Numbered from the stretch's first letter, positions 28,313 through 46,034 are shown. The stretch is 64,000 bases of DNA from Cacajao melanocephalus (GCA_963573385.1 CAUYLG010062829.1:18195-82194); one strand, 5' to 3'. Made by a program: numbers and translations. The notes: generated by a model not told the origin, from the sequence alone.

Positions 28313-29968
28313 ACTTCTTCAAAGGGGTTACATTAAATAAAATATGTTAAAATCCCTACCTTGAAAACTGGAAACATTTCTGTGTGAAATTTAAGAATAT
28401 CTAAATGAATTGATTTAGATGTTTATAGATTGGAAGACCTGAAATTGTTTGTGATTTCAGTTCTCCAAGTTGATTTATAGATTTGATGGAATTCCAACAA
28501 AAATCCAAATAGATTTTCTTACAGAAATTTTCAAGCTGTTTCTAAAGCCTAAATGCTTAGAATCACCAAAACAACTTAGAACAGTTAGAAGACTTAAACT
28601 TACTGGCTTTAACACTTACTGTAAAGATACAGCAATCAAGTTAGTGTGTTATTGGCATAGTTTTGACACATAGGTCAATGAAACACAATAGAGAACCCAG
28701 AAATAGACCAACATGTATATGGCCAATTGATTTCTAACAAAGATGCCAAAATAATTCAATATGGAAAGGATTACCTTTTCAACAAATGGTTTCGAACAAC
28801 TTGTTATCTACATTTAAATAAATTTACATCAACTCTTACTTCATGGTACACAAATGGATTATAGTCTTAAACGTAAACACTAAAACAACAATACTTCTGG
28901 AAAGAACTTATAACCTTCAGGTAGGCAAAGATTTCTTAAATAGAACACAAAAATGCATAAACATAAAAAATATAAAAAAGTTATAAATTGGGCTACATCA
29001 AAATTTAAAACCCGTTTATAAGAAAATACAAATGCAAAGGTAGACCTCAGATGGAGAAAATATATGCGTGTGTGTGTGTACACTATTTTATACTCTTTCA
29101 ACTCACTGATAGAACCAATTATAAAGTCAATAAAATGGACACATTTGGACAAACTTTACCAAAGAAGATATACAGACAGCTAATATATCCATAACTAGAT
29201 GCTCAATATCATTAATCATTAGGGAAATGAAAATTACAACCACAATGTGATATCACTACATATCCATTAGAACATTAGAATGGGTAAAATTAAAAGGACC
29301 CCAAATACTAACTGTTGATGAGGATATGAAACCACTGAGATTTTCCTGCATACATTACCGATGAGACTATAAAATTGTACAACCACTTTGGAAAATAGTG
29401 TTGGCATTTTTTTACACAGTTAAACATACACTTATCATATGATTCAGCAATTCTACTCTTAGGTGTTTATCCAAGAGAAATGAAAGCATGTGTCTACAAA
29501 AAGAGTTGTACACAAGTGTTCTCTCACTTTATTTAAAGTAACCCAAACTGGAAACAACACATATATTCATCAACAGGTGAATGTATAAATAAAATGTTTA
29601 ACAATGGAATACTACTTAGTACTAAAAAGGAATAAACTACTTAAACATGTACCAACATAGATGAGTCTCAAAATAAACATGGTAAGTGAAAGAAGCCAGA
29701 CTGAAAGAAATGTAGATATTGTATGATATTCAATGTGAAACTCTAGTAAAGAAAAACTTAACATATATTTACAGAAAGCAGGTTCATGGTTGCCCAGGGC
29801 CAGTGATAGGGTGAGATCCGCTGAGAAGGGGCTTAAGAGAATGACCTTTTGAAGTAATGGAAATATTCTATATCTTGACTTTAGCAGTGGTAACATGGGT
29901 GTGTACTATTTGTCAAAATTCATAGAATATACCCTTAACATGAGATAATGTAAACTATCCTTCATTAA
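28313..29968 (+). mobile_element. Old L1M, ORF2 C-terminus and 3' UTR
   Basis: Carries gatggaattccaacaaaaat, ttattggcatagttttgaca, gagaacccagaaatagacca and tatggccaattgatttct, the usual ORF2 C-terminal text. It ends with an L1ME-like 3' UTR: aatagtgttggcattttttt, tgaaagaagccagactgaaag, gcaggttcatggttgcccag, tgggtgtgtactatttgtc. The 3' end is at about 29,968. Confidence 0.85.
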
Positions 29969-31479
29969 AATTGTGCTTGTATGTAGTAGCTGCTGTTTTT
30001 GAGGGGCAAGGTCTTGGAGTCAGTAAAGGGAAACATTACAAAGGTGTTGACAGTTTCTCCATTGTATAAAGCCTGTTCTATCTTGGGCACTGTGTCAGGC
30101 ATTCCTGTGACTTTTGGCTATGATACAAAGCAACTTCCCCCTTAAAAACTGGCTCAGACGAAGAGCCAAGGTTCCCTGCTAGAAGTCCCAAGCTGGACCT
30201 AGAGGAAGGTGCTAACATGGTCTGTTTCAGCCAGAGGTCCTCCTTCAGAGGACCACAAAACTCACTACCTTCCCTCTCTAAGATAATGGAGTGAGTGTGT
30301 TAGGTTGGCTCAGTGGCTCAGACTAGCGCGTCAGGAACTCTTATATTTAAAATTGATGTCACTGCTAACGTAATGCTTGAATATATCTAAGCTCCTGCCT
30401 TTCTATTTCAATTTCCTCTGTGGTTACGTGAAACCAACTATGACAGTCCATTATACATGGAAGGCTAGTGTTACCAGATTTTAATTTGGAGAGTACAGAA
30501 CGTAATTTTGACTAATTGCTCCAGTAGGAACTAGAGTAGAATCTAAACAACTCTGGAGGTCTGTGGCAATGAAACACGGAAGGAGGGAGAGATTTAATCA
30601 ACCTTCACCCAGGCAGGCTGTTGACAGATTTCTAGGCTGACTTAATCAATGTACGTATTTCTTAGGTAAGACCTCAAAACAATTTGGATCTAATTTCACT
30701 ACACTTCATCCTGTTCATGATCTTATACTTTCAAAGTAACAAGCCCTGAATTCCTTGTAGAGGCACACAAAAGAGTAAAATGTAAGACCTCACACATTCT
30801 TTTTGTTCCATCTGAAGTGGAGAAATGGAGTGGGTGCATAGAAGTTGTAACTCTGAGTTCACTTAAACTATGCTGGTGTATAAGTAATTTTTCAGTACAC
30901 AATGAAGTTAACAATTAAAATCTTTCTGCTATCCAGAAACAGTGTCAACCAAAATTGGAGCAGTGAACCTGAGAATTGAATTCACTTGAGCTATAAATCA
31001 TAAAACCATCAATCTCTAGAGCAGAAGCAAAAGTGAAGTCATTGAGTATTATAATAGATTCCACATGTTGTTTTAAAGAAGGCTTAAAAAATAATTAGAC
31101 TTACAGGTTACCATATTTGTGTGGTAAAAATTTACATATGTGAATAAGAAGTGAAATAACTGTTCCAATTTTTGCTTCTGTTTTCTGCCGCTTCTTTTTA
31201 ATAGTGGAATAATCATTTAGCTCTTGAAGGGCAGGGCAGAGGTAGTATGACAGGCAAGAAGGGAGGCAGAAGAAGCTGACTCTCAGCTTTGGTAGATAAG
31301 GTAGCACAGATAAGGAAGCACAAATTTCAGATAACCCTCTTGGCCTTTCTCCTGCTACCTTATTGCAGAGAGTTAGTGTTTCTGTTTAAGCATTAAAGTC
31401 ACAAAGCCAAATAATAACATGGCCACAGTTCTGTGAAAATTTTGAAAGGCCATGACAAAATGAAAATGAAAGCTTTGTT

Positions 31480-31610
31480 CTGAGTCAGATCCATTTTCAA
31501 ATTTGGACCCTACTCTGTGACCTTGGGCAATTCATTTAATTTCTCTGCTCTTCAGTTTCATCGGGATGGGGAATTAATATTTACCTCAAAGAGCTCTTGG
31601 TGTAACATGC
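31480..31610 (+). repeat. MIR SINE fragment
   Basis: Clear MIR core: accctactctgtgaccttgg, gcaattcatttaatttctct, ctcttcagtttcatcggga, then atatttacctcaaagag. Confidence 0.75.
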
Positions 31611-33991
31611 TTGTGTATTTCTCTCTTCTAACACCTGTCCTATCATTTTGAAATATAATCTCTCATTTTGAAATATATCTCTTTTTTCTCATATGATCAT
31701 AGACTTCCCGGGAATTGAGATTAAGAACTCCCAGCTCAGCTCAAGGGCCGATTAGTGAAGAACACAGGCTTATTTATCTTTGCTTTTCTCTGCCCCATAC
31801 ACACCTGGCACAATAATTAGGTTATAGCTATGTAAAACATTAGGGACTTCTTCCCTCATGTGACAGCATGGTGCTAGATGAGATTTAAGCAAACTACACG
31901 TCTTGTCCCTGCAAGTTGCCATCTTGTTGTAGTCAGTCAGATTGGTCCATTAACCCTCCAGCTAGAAAGTCAGGATTGCTAAATCTTATATTTGCACAAT
32001 TGCTATTGTGCTAAGGTGTCAGAACGCAAGACATAATCTTAGTTCAGTTTACACTTTGGTTTATTGGAAATAGCAAGGTCATTCTGTGGCAATGAAAAAA
32101 GTGGAAAGTCCTGTAAAAGTTTAAGAAGGGAAGAATAAAAGGAAGAGAAAAGAAACAGCAACCCAGTTGGAATGAAATGGTAACATGGAATGAAATCATC
32201 CTCTTTCCCCTCAGACAGATGTTGGCATGGATTTCATACGGACTCTGAAACTAAAGCCAACACCCAACTGAGTGCTCAGGCCCTAGATTCCATCCATCTC
32301 TCATTTGTTAGTATTGAAATTGAAGCATTTCACCAACTTGGCTATCAAATACTGTATGTGTGTGGAAAAGGGCCAGATAAAATGGACCAATTAGAACACA
32401 GCCATATCTGTCAAAACTCTAACCCTTAACCTTAGTGAAAATATAATCTAGGCTCAAACAGAGAAGCCCTGCAGATGTACACAAGTCATTTAATGCAGCC
32501 CTTGAAAAGACTGTGATGGATGGCTGGTGCTATTGTGAAGGCCTGATGAGAAATCCAGGCCTGGTTTTGCTAGGAATATTTGCAATTTTAAAGAAAAGAA
32601 TAGGTTCTAATTGAGCAACTGTTGACTGTGTCCCCGTGAGGTCCTTCCCATAGGCTGAGTTGAAAATGCTCTGACTGTGTTACAGTTTCCAAATGTGCTT
32701 TGAAAACCCATTTGAAATTTGAGAGTATTCCTTCTCATTTGGATAGACTATGTTAGAAAAAAAGAAAAAAGAAGTTTGAGAGTAGAGTTTGGTTTTCAGA
32801 GGCTTCATTTAGGCTTAAAACCTTTTGGTTCACTCTAAAATAATATTAGGGTTTCATCCTTAAAGGACTATCAAGGTTAAATTCAGCAGCTGCCTCTCCT
32901 CCAATACATATTTATGAATGCAGGATGCATTCTTTTTGGTACAGTACACCCTCACAGAGCTCTGAGTAAGAGGGAAGAAACATGAAAAAATGTTTTTAAC
33001 GTTGGAGTGTCCTTATTGGGTTTGCTAAAAGACAAATGGGCTCTCATTAAAAATAGGGATTGTATCTTCTCCAGTATACATGGATCATGACCAACATAAC
33101 AGGTTTTACTGAATTTACTGATAAAAATGTCATTATGTTATGTCAAGCTCAAGTCTTTGGGAGGGTTTTTTAGAATTCTATGAGATAATGGCTTTGACTT
33201 TGTGTTCACTCTTGGGCAACAGGTCATCAGGGAAGAGTCACAAGATCTATAAAAGGCAGAGTCAGGAAGCAGCATCTCTAGTGGTTTCCCTTTGGTTTCA
33301 TTGTCCCTGTGTTCTTGTGCTCATCTGAGTTCTTGAGTCTTGGATCCCACATGGGAAAGGTTTGCCATGTTAAGCCAGTAGTAGAACTCACTCTAACCAA
33401 GGCACATAGATAGCTTCCTCCCTCTCCCCTGCTGGTTGGGTACTGGATCCATTCCGTTGGCCTTAGCACCACTTACAAGGATTTATTCCCATTACAGAGG
33501 TTTATTCCCATTCAGAGAAGGAACAGTGTAGTTCGATGGGAATAAAAATGCTGCTCTGAATATAAAGCTTCTTTCACCTAGTTAATCCAGCAAACTGGTG
33601 TTTTGGTCTTCAGCAACACTAACTAGATCATTATTATGTGACAGTAATCAAAGAGCCTTCTGTAATGGGTTAAGGTGTGATCTGATCAAATGAAGGAGGA
33701 ATGATATTTAGCAGTATATGGTATACATGAAAATCATAGTGTACTTGCTACTTAGAGACCGTGAGAGAGGATAAGGATTGGTTTAGAGCCAGCTCACTCT
33801 ACATGCTCTCCCACAAGTGTTTTCTTGAAAGAGTTTTTCCCCATCGGGACCTTCCATTTCCCTCTGGCTTAATAAAGTAACTGTGATTAAATAGATTAAA
33901 CTTCTGTTTATGGTGAAGTAAAAGATTGAGAACAGATTGCTCTTTAACCTGAAATGTGGAAGGGCTAGTCTATTTGGAAGCTAGTTAAAAT

Positions 33992-34093
33992 GATTTTGTT
34001 ATTAACTGGCAAACTCAACAGATTTTTTTCCCCCCTGAAACTGATTTTGTGTATTAACTGGTAAACGCAACAGATTTTTTTTCCCCTGAAACT
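33992..34093. repeat. Two-copy 51-bp tandem duplication
   Basis: Two adjacent 51-bp units (33,992-34,042 and 34,043-34,093). Each starts gattttgt and ends ccctgaaact, with only a few substitutions. There is no flanking repeat element. Confidence 0.9.
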
Positions 34094-34229
34094 AACATAT
34101 CTAGATTTTTGCGTTCCTCCCATGAGACATCCACCTCTGAATCCTTTTGACGGCTCAGATTCCTAGGAACTCAGATTTTTGAACATCTACATGATGCTAT
34201 TTTGTAAGTAGAACATTGACTGTTAAAGG

Positions 34230-34410
34230 ATAGCAGTAGAGTGGAATGGTGAGGGCACAACTCTGGGCCAGCATGACTGGAGAGAAACCCTAGGACTTAT
34301 TCCACAATCTGTCTTGATCTGAGCTTCAGAGGCCGTTCTGAGGATGAACCAAGGCTTGTGGTGTGCTAGCCCAGTACCTGGCCTAGTGAATGTTGAATGC
34401 ACTGGGATGG
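34230..34410 (+). repeat. Possible MIR fragment
   Basis: Weak pattern: actctgggccagcatgactg, gatctgagcttcag, tgaggatgaacc, then cccagtacctggcctagtga. The last block resembles the MIR end. Confidence 0.4.
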
Positions 34411-36269
34411 AGGGGGTCGTGTTGTCAGTGTTGCTGTTGTTATTGTTGAGATCTAAAGGATTACTCTGACCTGAATCAGCTTAATTTCCTTCAACTTGAT
34501 AAAAAAAATAGCCTGTGAATATTGAACTGGATGATGCTCTCGAAATGGTTTTTGCATTTTGCCTTCATTCAGCCAGTTAAAACTGATGTTTACAGAATTG
34601 TGAAACATCTGAGCCTGGGACAGTCATGTGATTTACAGTTTTGTCTCGTTTCAAGCTTTCAAGCAACATAATTACTGAACTTTTTATCGCAATAAAAATA
34701 TAGGCCATAAAAAAGGCAGTTCCCTGGAATTCCCGCTATCTCTCTCAGAACGCTGAAGGATATTTTTTGTGATCTCAGCTCTGTTCTGTTTAGGTATCCT
34801 CTCCCTCCCCCACGTCTGTCTTTGCAGATTTGTGACCAGACGGCTGCACTGAATGGAGACCAGGAAGGGAGCCCAACTGTTTTCCTTGTGTTGGCTCTCT
34901 GTGCCGAGCAGGGATTGCTGAGCAAAGAGCAGCGTTTCTCCAGGGAGGGTCACAGGGTAGTACAAACCCACTCTGGGTTTAAAGACTTTTGCCAAATACT
35001 ATCAGTAAGGGGGAGGGAGTGTGCAGTTTGAAGACCAGTTCGACCAGTCTTTTAAAATATCAACTGGAATAAAGCAGGAATGCCTTGCACTTCTTTAATT
35101 TTCTACATTTAACAGGAGACAGTTGCTCTCAGTCACTTCTAATTCCACAGACAGTATTGTGCAACCTTGCTCAGCATTCAGTGAGACACTACATACTTAA
35201 AATTCCTTTGAAAATGGTTGCCCAATGATTGACATTTATTCCAAAATACATCATAATGGTGAATGCTTAATTTCTTCTTCCAGCAAATTTTCTTTAATAA
35301 AAAAGTGAAAATGTATTTTTTAAAAGGGTGGTAGAGTTTTGTAAAAAAAAAATAGAAGCAGTGTAACAAACGTATGTCTTATCTTGTTCTCAAATAGCTG
35401 GCAGGCTAGCAGGGGAGACCAGAGTAAGTTGTGGGAAGCAAAGAAAGCAGTACTCAGGATATAACTGAGTTGCCTTATATAGATTTGAAATGCTGTTGAG
35501 ATTCCAAAGAGGAAGAACTATAGGGATCTGTTGCTCCCTTACCTCCTAGTACATCGACTTATACCACCAGTTCAAACACAAGCAATGTTTAGTATCACTA
35601 CGAAATAATCTGATGTGCTTCCTTTCTCAAGGCAGTAGGAATCTCTCTCTCTCTGCTGTAGCTTTCTGGAGTCTTTCCCTTCTGGTGTCTGTCTCTGCCC
35701 CAGTTTCCATTTTCATATGGTAATCTTTGATTCTGGATAGCTGGTTCTCCCTGTGTTCTCAAAAGGAATAGACTAGTGAGATACCTATAATGACCCCTCC
35801 ACAATTAGGAGGCTGTATCTTGAGACCTTCTTGGATCCCACAATTTGTAGATATCACAATAGCAATCATGGTTAGAAAAGTCTACCATCGAACCAGTAGT
35901 TAGATGCTAAGGATGGGTGAACATGTCCAAATATCAGCTTTAAAAAGCCTCGGCCCACTTACAATTGATTGCATGTTAGAGAGTTTTGGGTTATCTTGGA
36001 ATAGTCAAAACCCAGATATTATACACATGAATATAAAGGGGCTATTTTAATATCATACTGTTTGTTTGACTTTTGAATAGTGAGTGCATAATGTGGGAAT
36101 AAGTACAATATATGAGTGACACACCGAAATCACCTTTCACTGTTTTGTTTAGTAGTTTAGAGCGTTAGTTCTTCTGGAAAAATAATTCAATGCACGTTAA
36201 TTCTGCTGTCTACATTTGAGGGAGGTGAGTGCTCTATTTTATAAATATAAGAGGTCTCAGCAGTCTTGC

Positions 36270-36410
36270 AGCCTATTCATATGGAAGATGAGGAAACAGG
36301 CTAAGAAAGGTGAAATGGCTTGCTTAAGGGTTACACAGAGAATTAACTGTAGCTTCATGATTTTAACTGAGGTCTTGTGACTAGAATTTCAGTGCGCTTT
36401 GCACTGTGCA
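36270..36410 (-). repeat. MIR SINE fragment
   Basis: agatgaggaaacaggctaag, gaaatggcttgcttaagggt, tacacagagaat and gaggtcttgtgact follow the reverse MIR core. Confidence 0.65.
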
Positions 36411-36919
36411 ATTCTGAACCTTTGAGTAAAACTAAAATGCAAAGACTGCTCTTGATAGCCTTCTAGGTGGAAGAGTTGAAGATAGTAGGAGATAAGGATA
36501 AACAAACCTGTCTTATCTGGATGGGACCTCAGCTCATTAGGAAGAGGAATGAGGAGCAGAGAATGTAGGAGGAAAGAAATGGCGGAAAAACAAATAATCA
36601 TGGGAAGGGACTGGAACAGGGCAAATGCCAGACATTTTCAATATTAGAAGAAATCTGAGTTGAGTTTGAAAATTAAAAGATTTCTTCAGGTAGAAGCAAA
36701 AGAGAAATAAGCAGAAATATTATTATTATCACATATAATGGAGTCTGCAAAGGCAGAAGAAAAGCATGACCCTAATAAATAAAGATAAGAAGCACCAAAT
36801 CATTTCAGTAAGGTTCTGAATTTTAAACACTCTTTTCCTTCCAAAAATATTTAAAGTAGGAGGGGGAAGAGAATAAAGGTAATGCTTTATGAGGGATGTC
36901 TCATATGCAATTTATTTTA

Positions 36920-37263
<344 letters not shown>

Positions 37264-37722
37264 AGGAAAGAAGAGAGGGAGGGAAGTAAAATTCAATGAA
37301 TTACAAGTTGATTTATCAAACAAAATTCAGCATGGAGGTTAATAAAATAAATGCAGACTTGAGTGGAGATGTGTCCTAGCACTTATTTTTAAAGCCATGT
37401 TTCAAAAAAAGGGCATCCATTGAAGTGATAGATAATCTTTATCCGATAGCAAGAACAGACATTAATAATGGCAAATTTGTGTTCTTAAATTGTCACTTAA
37501 TACTATGTTTTCAAGATTCACCTCTGAGAAGCTGCTCGTTTACTTTTGGTGCATAATGATCACTTAGGATATGAAGCCATCAGCTGTCCCCTTTGTTATG
37601 CCTGTGGAAAATGTGACCTCCAGTCAATGATGAATTTGGAAGGAATTCAAGAAATAAGTTATGATTACATATGATAGATATTATATTATAAGCATAGTGT
37701 TAGGAAATATTTTTAAAAGAAG
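37264..37722. other. Unassigned sequence
   Basis: AT-rich. Nothing was recognised. Confidence 0.35.
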
Positions 37723-38040
<318 letters not shown>

Positions 38041-38281
38041 TTAATAAATACATTTTTTTAAGGAAAGACATACTTTGTCATTGATAATAATCATAATACT
38101 ATTTTCACCATTTTTTAAATGCTATTGATTTATTCTAAGGCAGGATTTATAAATTTTGATTATAATGATCTTTGGATTTAAGTTTACCTTAAAACATCTT
38201 AATAACAAACACTTCAGCTTTAGTGGAGATGTGAGGTCTCTAGTACTTGAAGGCAAAGTGAACTTAAAAATCCTTCCATGG

Positions 38282-38571
38282 AATGGGTGCAGTGGCTTAC
38301 ACCTGTAATCCCACTTTGGGAGGCAAAAACGGATGGATCACTTGAGACCAAGAGTTCGAGACCAGCCTGGGTAACATGGTGAAACTCAGTCTCTACTAAA
38401 AACACAAAAATTAGCCGGCCCTGGTGGTGGGCACCTGTAATTCCACCTGCTTAGGAGGCTGAGGCAGGAGAATCTCATGAACCTGGGAGGTGGAGGTTGC
38501 AGTGAACTGAGATGGCACCAATGTACTCTAGCCTGGGCAACCAGAGTGAGACTGTCTAAAAAAAAAAAAAA
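38282..38571 (+). mobile_element. Alu SINE
   Basis: Forward Alu with a small deletion in ccc-actttgggagg. The target duplication is aaaaatccttccatgg (38,266) and aaaaatccttacatgg (38,567), one mismatch in 16. Confidence 0.95.
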
Positions 38572-38582
38572 TCCTTACATGG

Positions 38583-39064
38583 CTTTTCTCATCTGCAGAT
38601 TGTTGCTCACTGTCAAGCAAGCACATCTCTCTTCCATCCTATCACACTTGTCTTCCCTGTTTTAGTTTTCTTTGTCTGCTTCATGAGGTAGAGGCAGTGT
38701 ACAATCACAATCCTTTTACAATTACAAAAAAATTTTCTCAAGCAGTGTTCTTTTTTAATTTTTGAGAAAAATTTTGCTTTTATGGTCTCTGATCAGATCT
38801 GTCTTTATATAAGGTTCCTTTTCTCACTCCACTCCCAACTTAAGGCTGATTTTACTGTCCAGTGGTTTAAACAAAATTCCGTTTTGGGCATCAGGTGTTT
38901 TAAGTTAAAAATTCTTCAAAATTGATTTCCAAAAGAGTTCATAAGGCTCATGATATTTTAGACCAATTCTTAACCAGAACAGAAAATTAATGACTTCATA
39001 CTATTTGATGATTCTGCTGAATGGGCTCATATTAATGGTATTTGCCTGGAGGTTGGCTTGTAAG
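38583..39064. other. Unassigned sequence
   Basis: No gene or repeat was recognised. Confidence 0.35.
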
Positions 39065-39082
39065 CTTTGACTATGTGTTTTA

Positions 39083-39484
<402 letters not shown>

Positions 39485-39599
39485 GTGAAAAGTCTACATA
39501 TGCCTCCTATTTTAATTTTAACAAAAAAATGACTCTGTCACAGACTTCTAGCTCTTTTTAGGGAAATAGGTAGGAAACCTATAATGCATGAATTGTTTA

Positions 39600-41736
<2,137 letters not shown>

Positions 41737-42028
41737 GGCTGGGCGCAGTGGCTCACACCTGTAATCACAGCACTTTGGGAGGCTGAAGTGGGTGGATCAC
41801 AAGGTCAAGAGATCGAGACCGACCTGCCCAACATGGTGAAACCCTGTCTTTACTAAAAATACAAAAATTAGCTGGGCAAGATGGCGCGCGCCTGTAGTTA
41901 CAGCTACTCAGGAAGCTGAGGTAGGAGAATCGGTTGAATCTGGGAGGTGGAGGTTTCAGTGAGCCAAGATCGCACCACTGCACTCCAGCCTGGCGACTGA
42001 GCAAGACTCTGACTCAAAAAAAAAAAGA
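41737..42028 (+). mobile_element. Alu SINE
   Basis: Forward Alu starting ggctgggcgcagtggctcac. Flanks aaaaaagttaa and aaagaagttaa fit a target duplication. It retains several CpG sites (gatggcgcgcgcctgt), so it is one of the better preserved copies. Confidence 0.96.
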
Positions 42029-42439
42029 AGTTAAAAGGAAGGGGTAACTTGACTTTTACATCTGCTATTTGAATATATAAGATCTGCTGCCTTGTTTTCG
42101 GTGAATTGTCATGATTTACTAAATGATTAAATTAACGAATTCATAAAACATTTATTTAGTACTTACTCTATATGATACTATCTGTAGTCTCAAGATATAA
42201 GACTAGAAGAGGGAAATAGAATTGAAAGCAAATAAATATAATAAAGTGTTACAGGTGACATGATAGAAGTTTGTCTGGAGTATACAGAGTAACAAAGGAG
42301 GGAGGCCTGTATTCTCTTGGAGGTGGGGATTGGAGGGAAAGTGTCACAAAGGCTATGGGCACCAGATGTATCTGGGGTCCATAGATACTTTCATATAGCT
42401 GAAACGGTGGCTGAGGAGGCAGCCGTGTGTGCACAAGGT

Positions 42440-42720
42440 GGGAGAAGAGAGGTGGATGAAGCCAGATACAAAGATCCTTGGATGCTGTGTGAAGGAATTT
42501 GGATTTTATTCTTTAGGAAAAGTTTTAGGTAGATGGAACATCATTAACAGTTTTGCTTTTTAGAAAAACCACACCAAGAATAGATTCAAGGAGACTTGAA
42601 TGGAGGCAAGGAGAGTCTTATGATAGATAATATGGGGCTGAGCCAGGCAAGATATGATGAGATTCTGAACAAGCCAGGGGCAGATGGAAAGATGTCAAAG
42701 AAATAGACCATGTAAAATGG
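42440..42720 (-). repeat. L2 fragment
   Basis: ggaatttggattttattctt, tagatggaacatcattaaca, agacttgaatggaggcaagg and agccaggcaagatatgatga follow reverse-complement L2. Confidence 0.55.
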
Positions 42721-42889
42721 GTATAAATTTTTAAATAATGTCTTAGAGTAACTGTTAGTGAAACCAAGGCCCAAGAAAGCAGCACAGCCAGTAAATGTCA
42801 AAGGGATCTTCCTCTGTGCTTTCATTGCAGTTTGGAAACACAGTTATTGTGGCACTTCACACACTATGTTGTAATACCTCATATTGTTA

Positions 42890-43020
42890 ATAATTGTTTA
42901 CAATCTTTCTGTCCTGAAGCTCTAAGCTTCTTAAGGTTAAGAGCCAAACTGCTGAATTATTTGTGTATGCCTCGCACAGAGCCTCATACACACAAGTGCA
43001 TAATAGGTGTTTGAAGAATA
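42890..43020 (+). repeat. L2 3'-end fragment
   Basis: agcttcttaaggttaagagc, tgtatgcctcgcacagagcc and gtgcataataggtgtttga fit the L2 tail. Confidence 0.5.
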
Positions 43021-43425
43021 AAACTCTTGACATCGTGGCCAGTGCTTCTTCCACATGGAGCACCTGGCATGGAAATATGAAAACATCACTCAGGTCTGCC
43101 TTATATTCACCCATTTCCATCTCTTCCCTGGGAAGGCCAAAGCCATGTGATGAGCAGATATAACAGGCAGATGATGGCTTGCACTTTGCTTTAAAATTTA
43201 TATCAATTTGCCATTATAAGAATGTATTCTTGCCTTCCAAAACCTGCATTAAAATACCAATAATGCATATTCAGAATATAAAAGTGGCCATAATAGTTGA
43301 TGCCTATTATAATACCATCTTTAATAGACTCAGGAGTCATAAGTCAAGCATGATAATTTGCTTCCATGTTTCTTTTAATATTACTCATTGTTTTAACGTG
43401 TATCATACTTTATTTTTCCACACAG

Positions 43426-43589
43426 ATCCGTAATGCCTCCTGCCTGCCTCTTTCAAGATGGAGGAGAAACCTGTGGGAGAACCTACTCAAGTGGTGTCTA
43501 AATTCAAACTTTCCACCAAGGTAGAAAGTACGGGACACTGGCTGGTGGAAGATCATGCTCGAATATGGGAAGTTTTAAAGACAGAGGAG
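43426..43589 (+). CDS. Candidate start-codon exon of an unrecognised gene
   Basis: A pyrimidine-rich tract and cacag acceptor end at 43,425, and a gag|gtaaga donor starts at 43,590. Within this 164-bp exon an in-frame TAA (43,431) precedes ATG at 43,458, which has A at -3 and G at +4. The frame then runs open for exactly 44 codons to the donor and breaks in phase 0. The peptide begins MEEKPVGEPTQVVSKFKLST and ends WEVLKTEE. It is charged, with no signal peptide or membrane segment. A short upstream ATG (43,433) in another frame overlaps the start and could dampen translation. No repeat overlaps it. I do not recognise the protein. Upstream 5' UTR exons and all downstream exons are not visible, so this may also be an alternative or pseudo-exon. 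Confidence 0.55.
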
Positions 43590-44006
43590 GTAAGATACCT
43601 CTAAATGACACAGTTGGTGAAATGTTGGATTTGTTCGTACCTGAGACTACAGTTCTTTGTGTAGCCAGCACCACAGGCCAGCTTGGCAAATCTTTATTCA
43701 GGGGCTGTGGGCACAGCCATGACTGGAGAACAAGTAAGTCAGGAGTATGTCTTTTGCACGTTAATGACTACACAGTGATCCAGGCCAAGGAGGCTGCACT
43801 GACAGCCAGATCTAAAGCTCATACACATATAATCTGCACCTTAGCCTCAAGTTATCAGCGGTGGCCTAGCTGTGAGTATCCGAGTTTCCTGCTAGCTACC
43901 TTCTTTCTCAAGGCTGCCCTTCTATGACTCTTCCCTCTCTCAAGCCTATTGTTGTTGAAGTTTCATTTGACTTATATAAAATGCTGGTATTTGTGTGGAT
44001 ATTTGT

Positions 44007-44083
<77 letters not shown>

Positions 44084-44351
44084 AAGGAGAGATAGAGAGA
44101 TACTTTTATTCTTTCAAGGGAAATTATGAATTAAAGCTTTTATTTAGTATGTGTTTAAGATAAAATCAGACATAATGGCAAGATATTGGAAACCACTTCC
44201 ATATAGGCATGAAGAGGTATAAAAGGAAGATTGGAAAAGAGAATGGAATTATTAACCAGATCATAGAAAGGCCTAACTTCCTTGAGCTTGGGTTGTACCC
44301 ATCTTACCAGCTCAGCAAATAAAATGGAAGCTAGAGGTGTGTATATTTTTG
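43590..44351. other. Candidate intron sequence with microsatellite
   Basis: The sequence following the donor at 43,590 stays open for a time, but the strong gtaaga and the lack of codon pattern argue for intron. It includes the TG/AG microsatellite. Confidence 0.35.
44007..44080. repeat. (TG)n(AG)n compound microsatellite
   Basis: About 17 TG units pass directly into about 18 AG/GA units, uninterrupted. Such tracts are commonly length-polymorphic. Confidence 0.98.
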
Positions 44352-45957
<1,606 letters not shown>

Positions 45958-46034
45958 TTTTTTTTTTTTTTCAAGAAATAAACGCTACAGTGGTGGATGA
46001 AGTCTTTGTGCATCTCACCTAACAGGTCCAAGAT

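Larger units (their letters stand above)
42029..43425. other. Intergenic or intronic sequence with L2 fragments
   Basis: Contains the two L2 fragments listed separately. Otherwise nothing was recognised up to the exon at 43,426. Confidence 0.35.

Noticed and set aside
43565..43927. 120-codon open frame overlapping the end of the 43.4-kb exon
   Set aside because: It is in a different frame from the exon and crosses a strong gtaaga donor. It is most likely chance reading of the intron.
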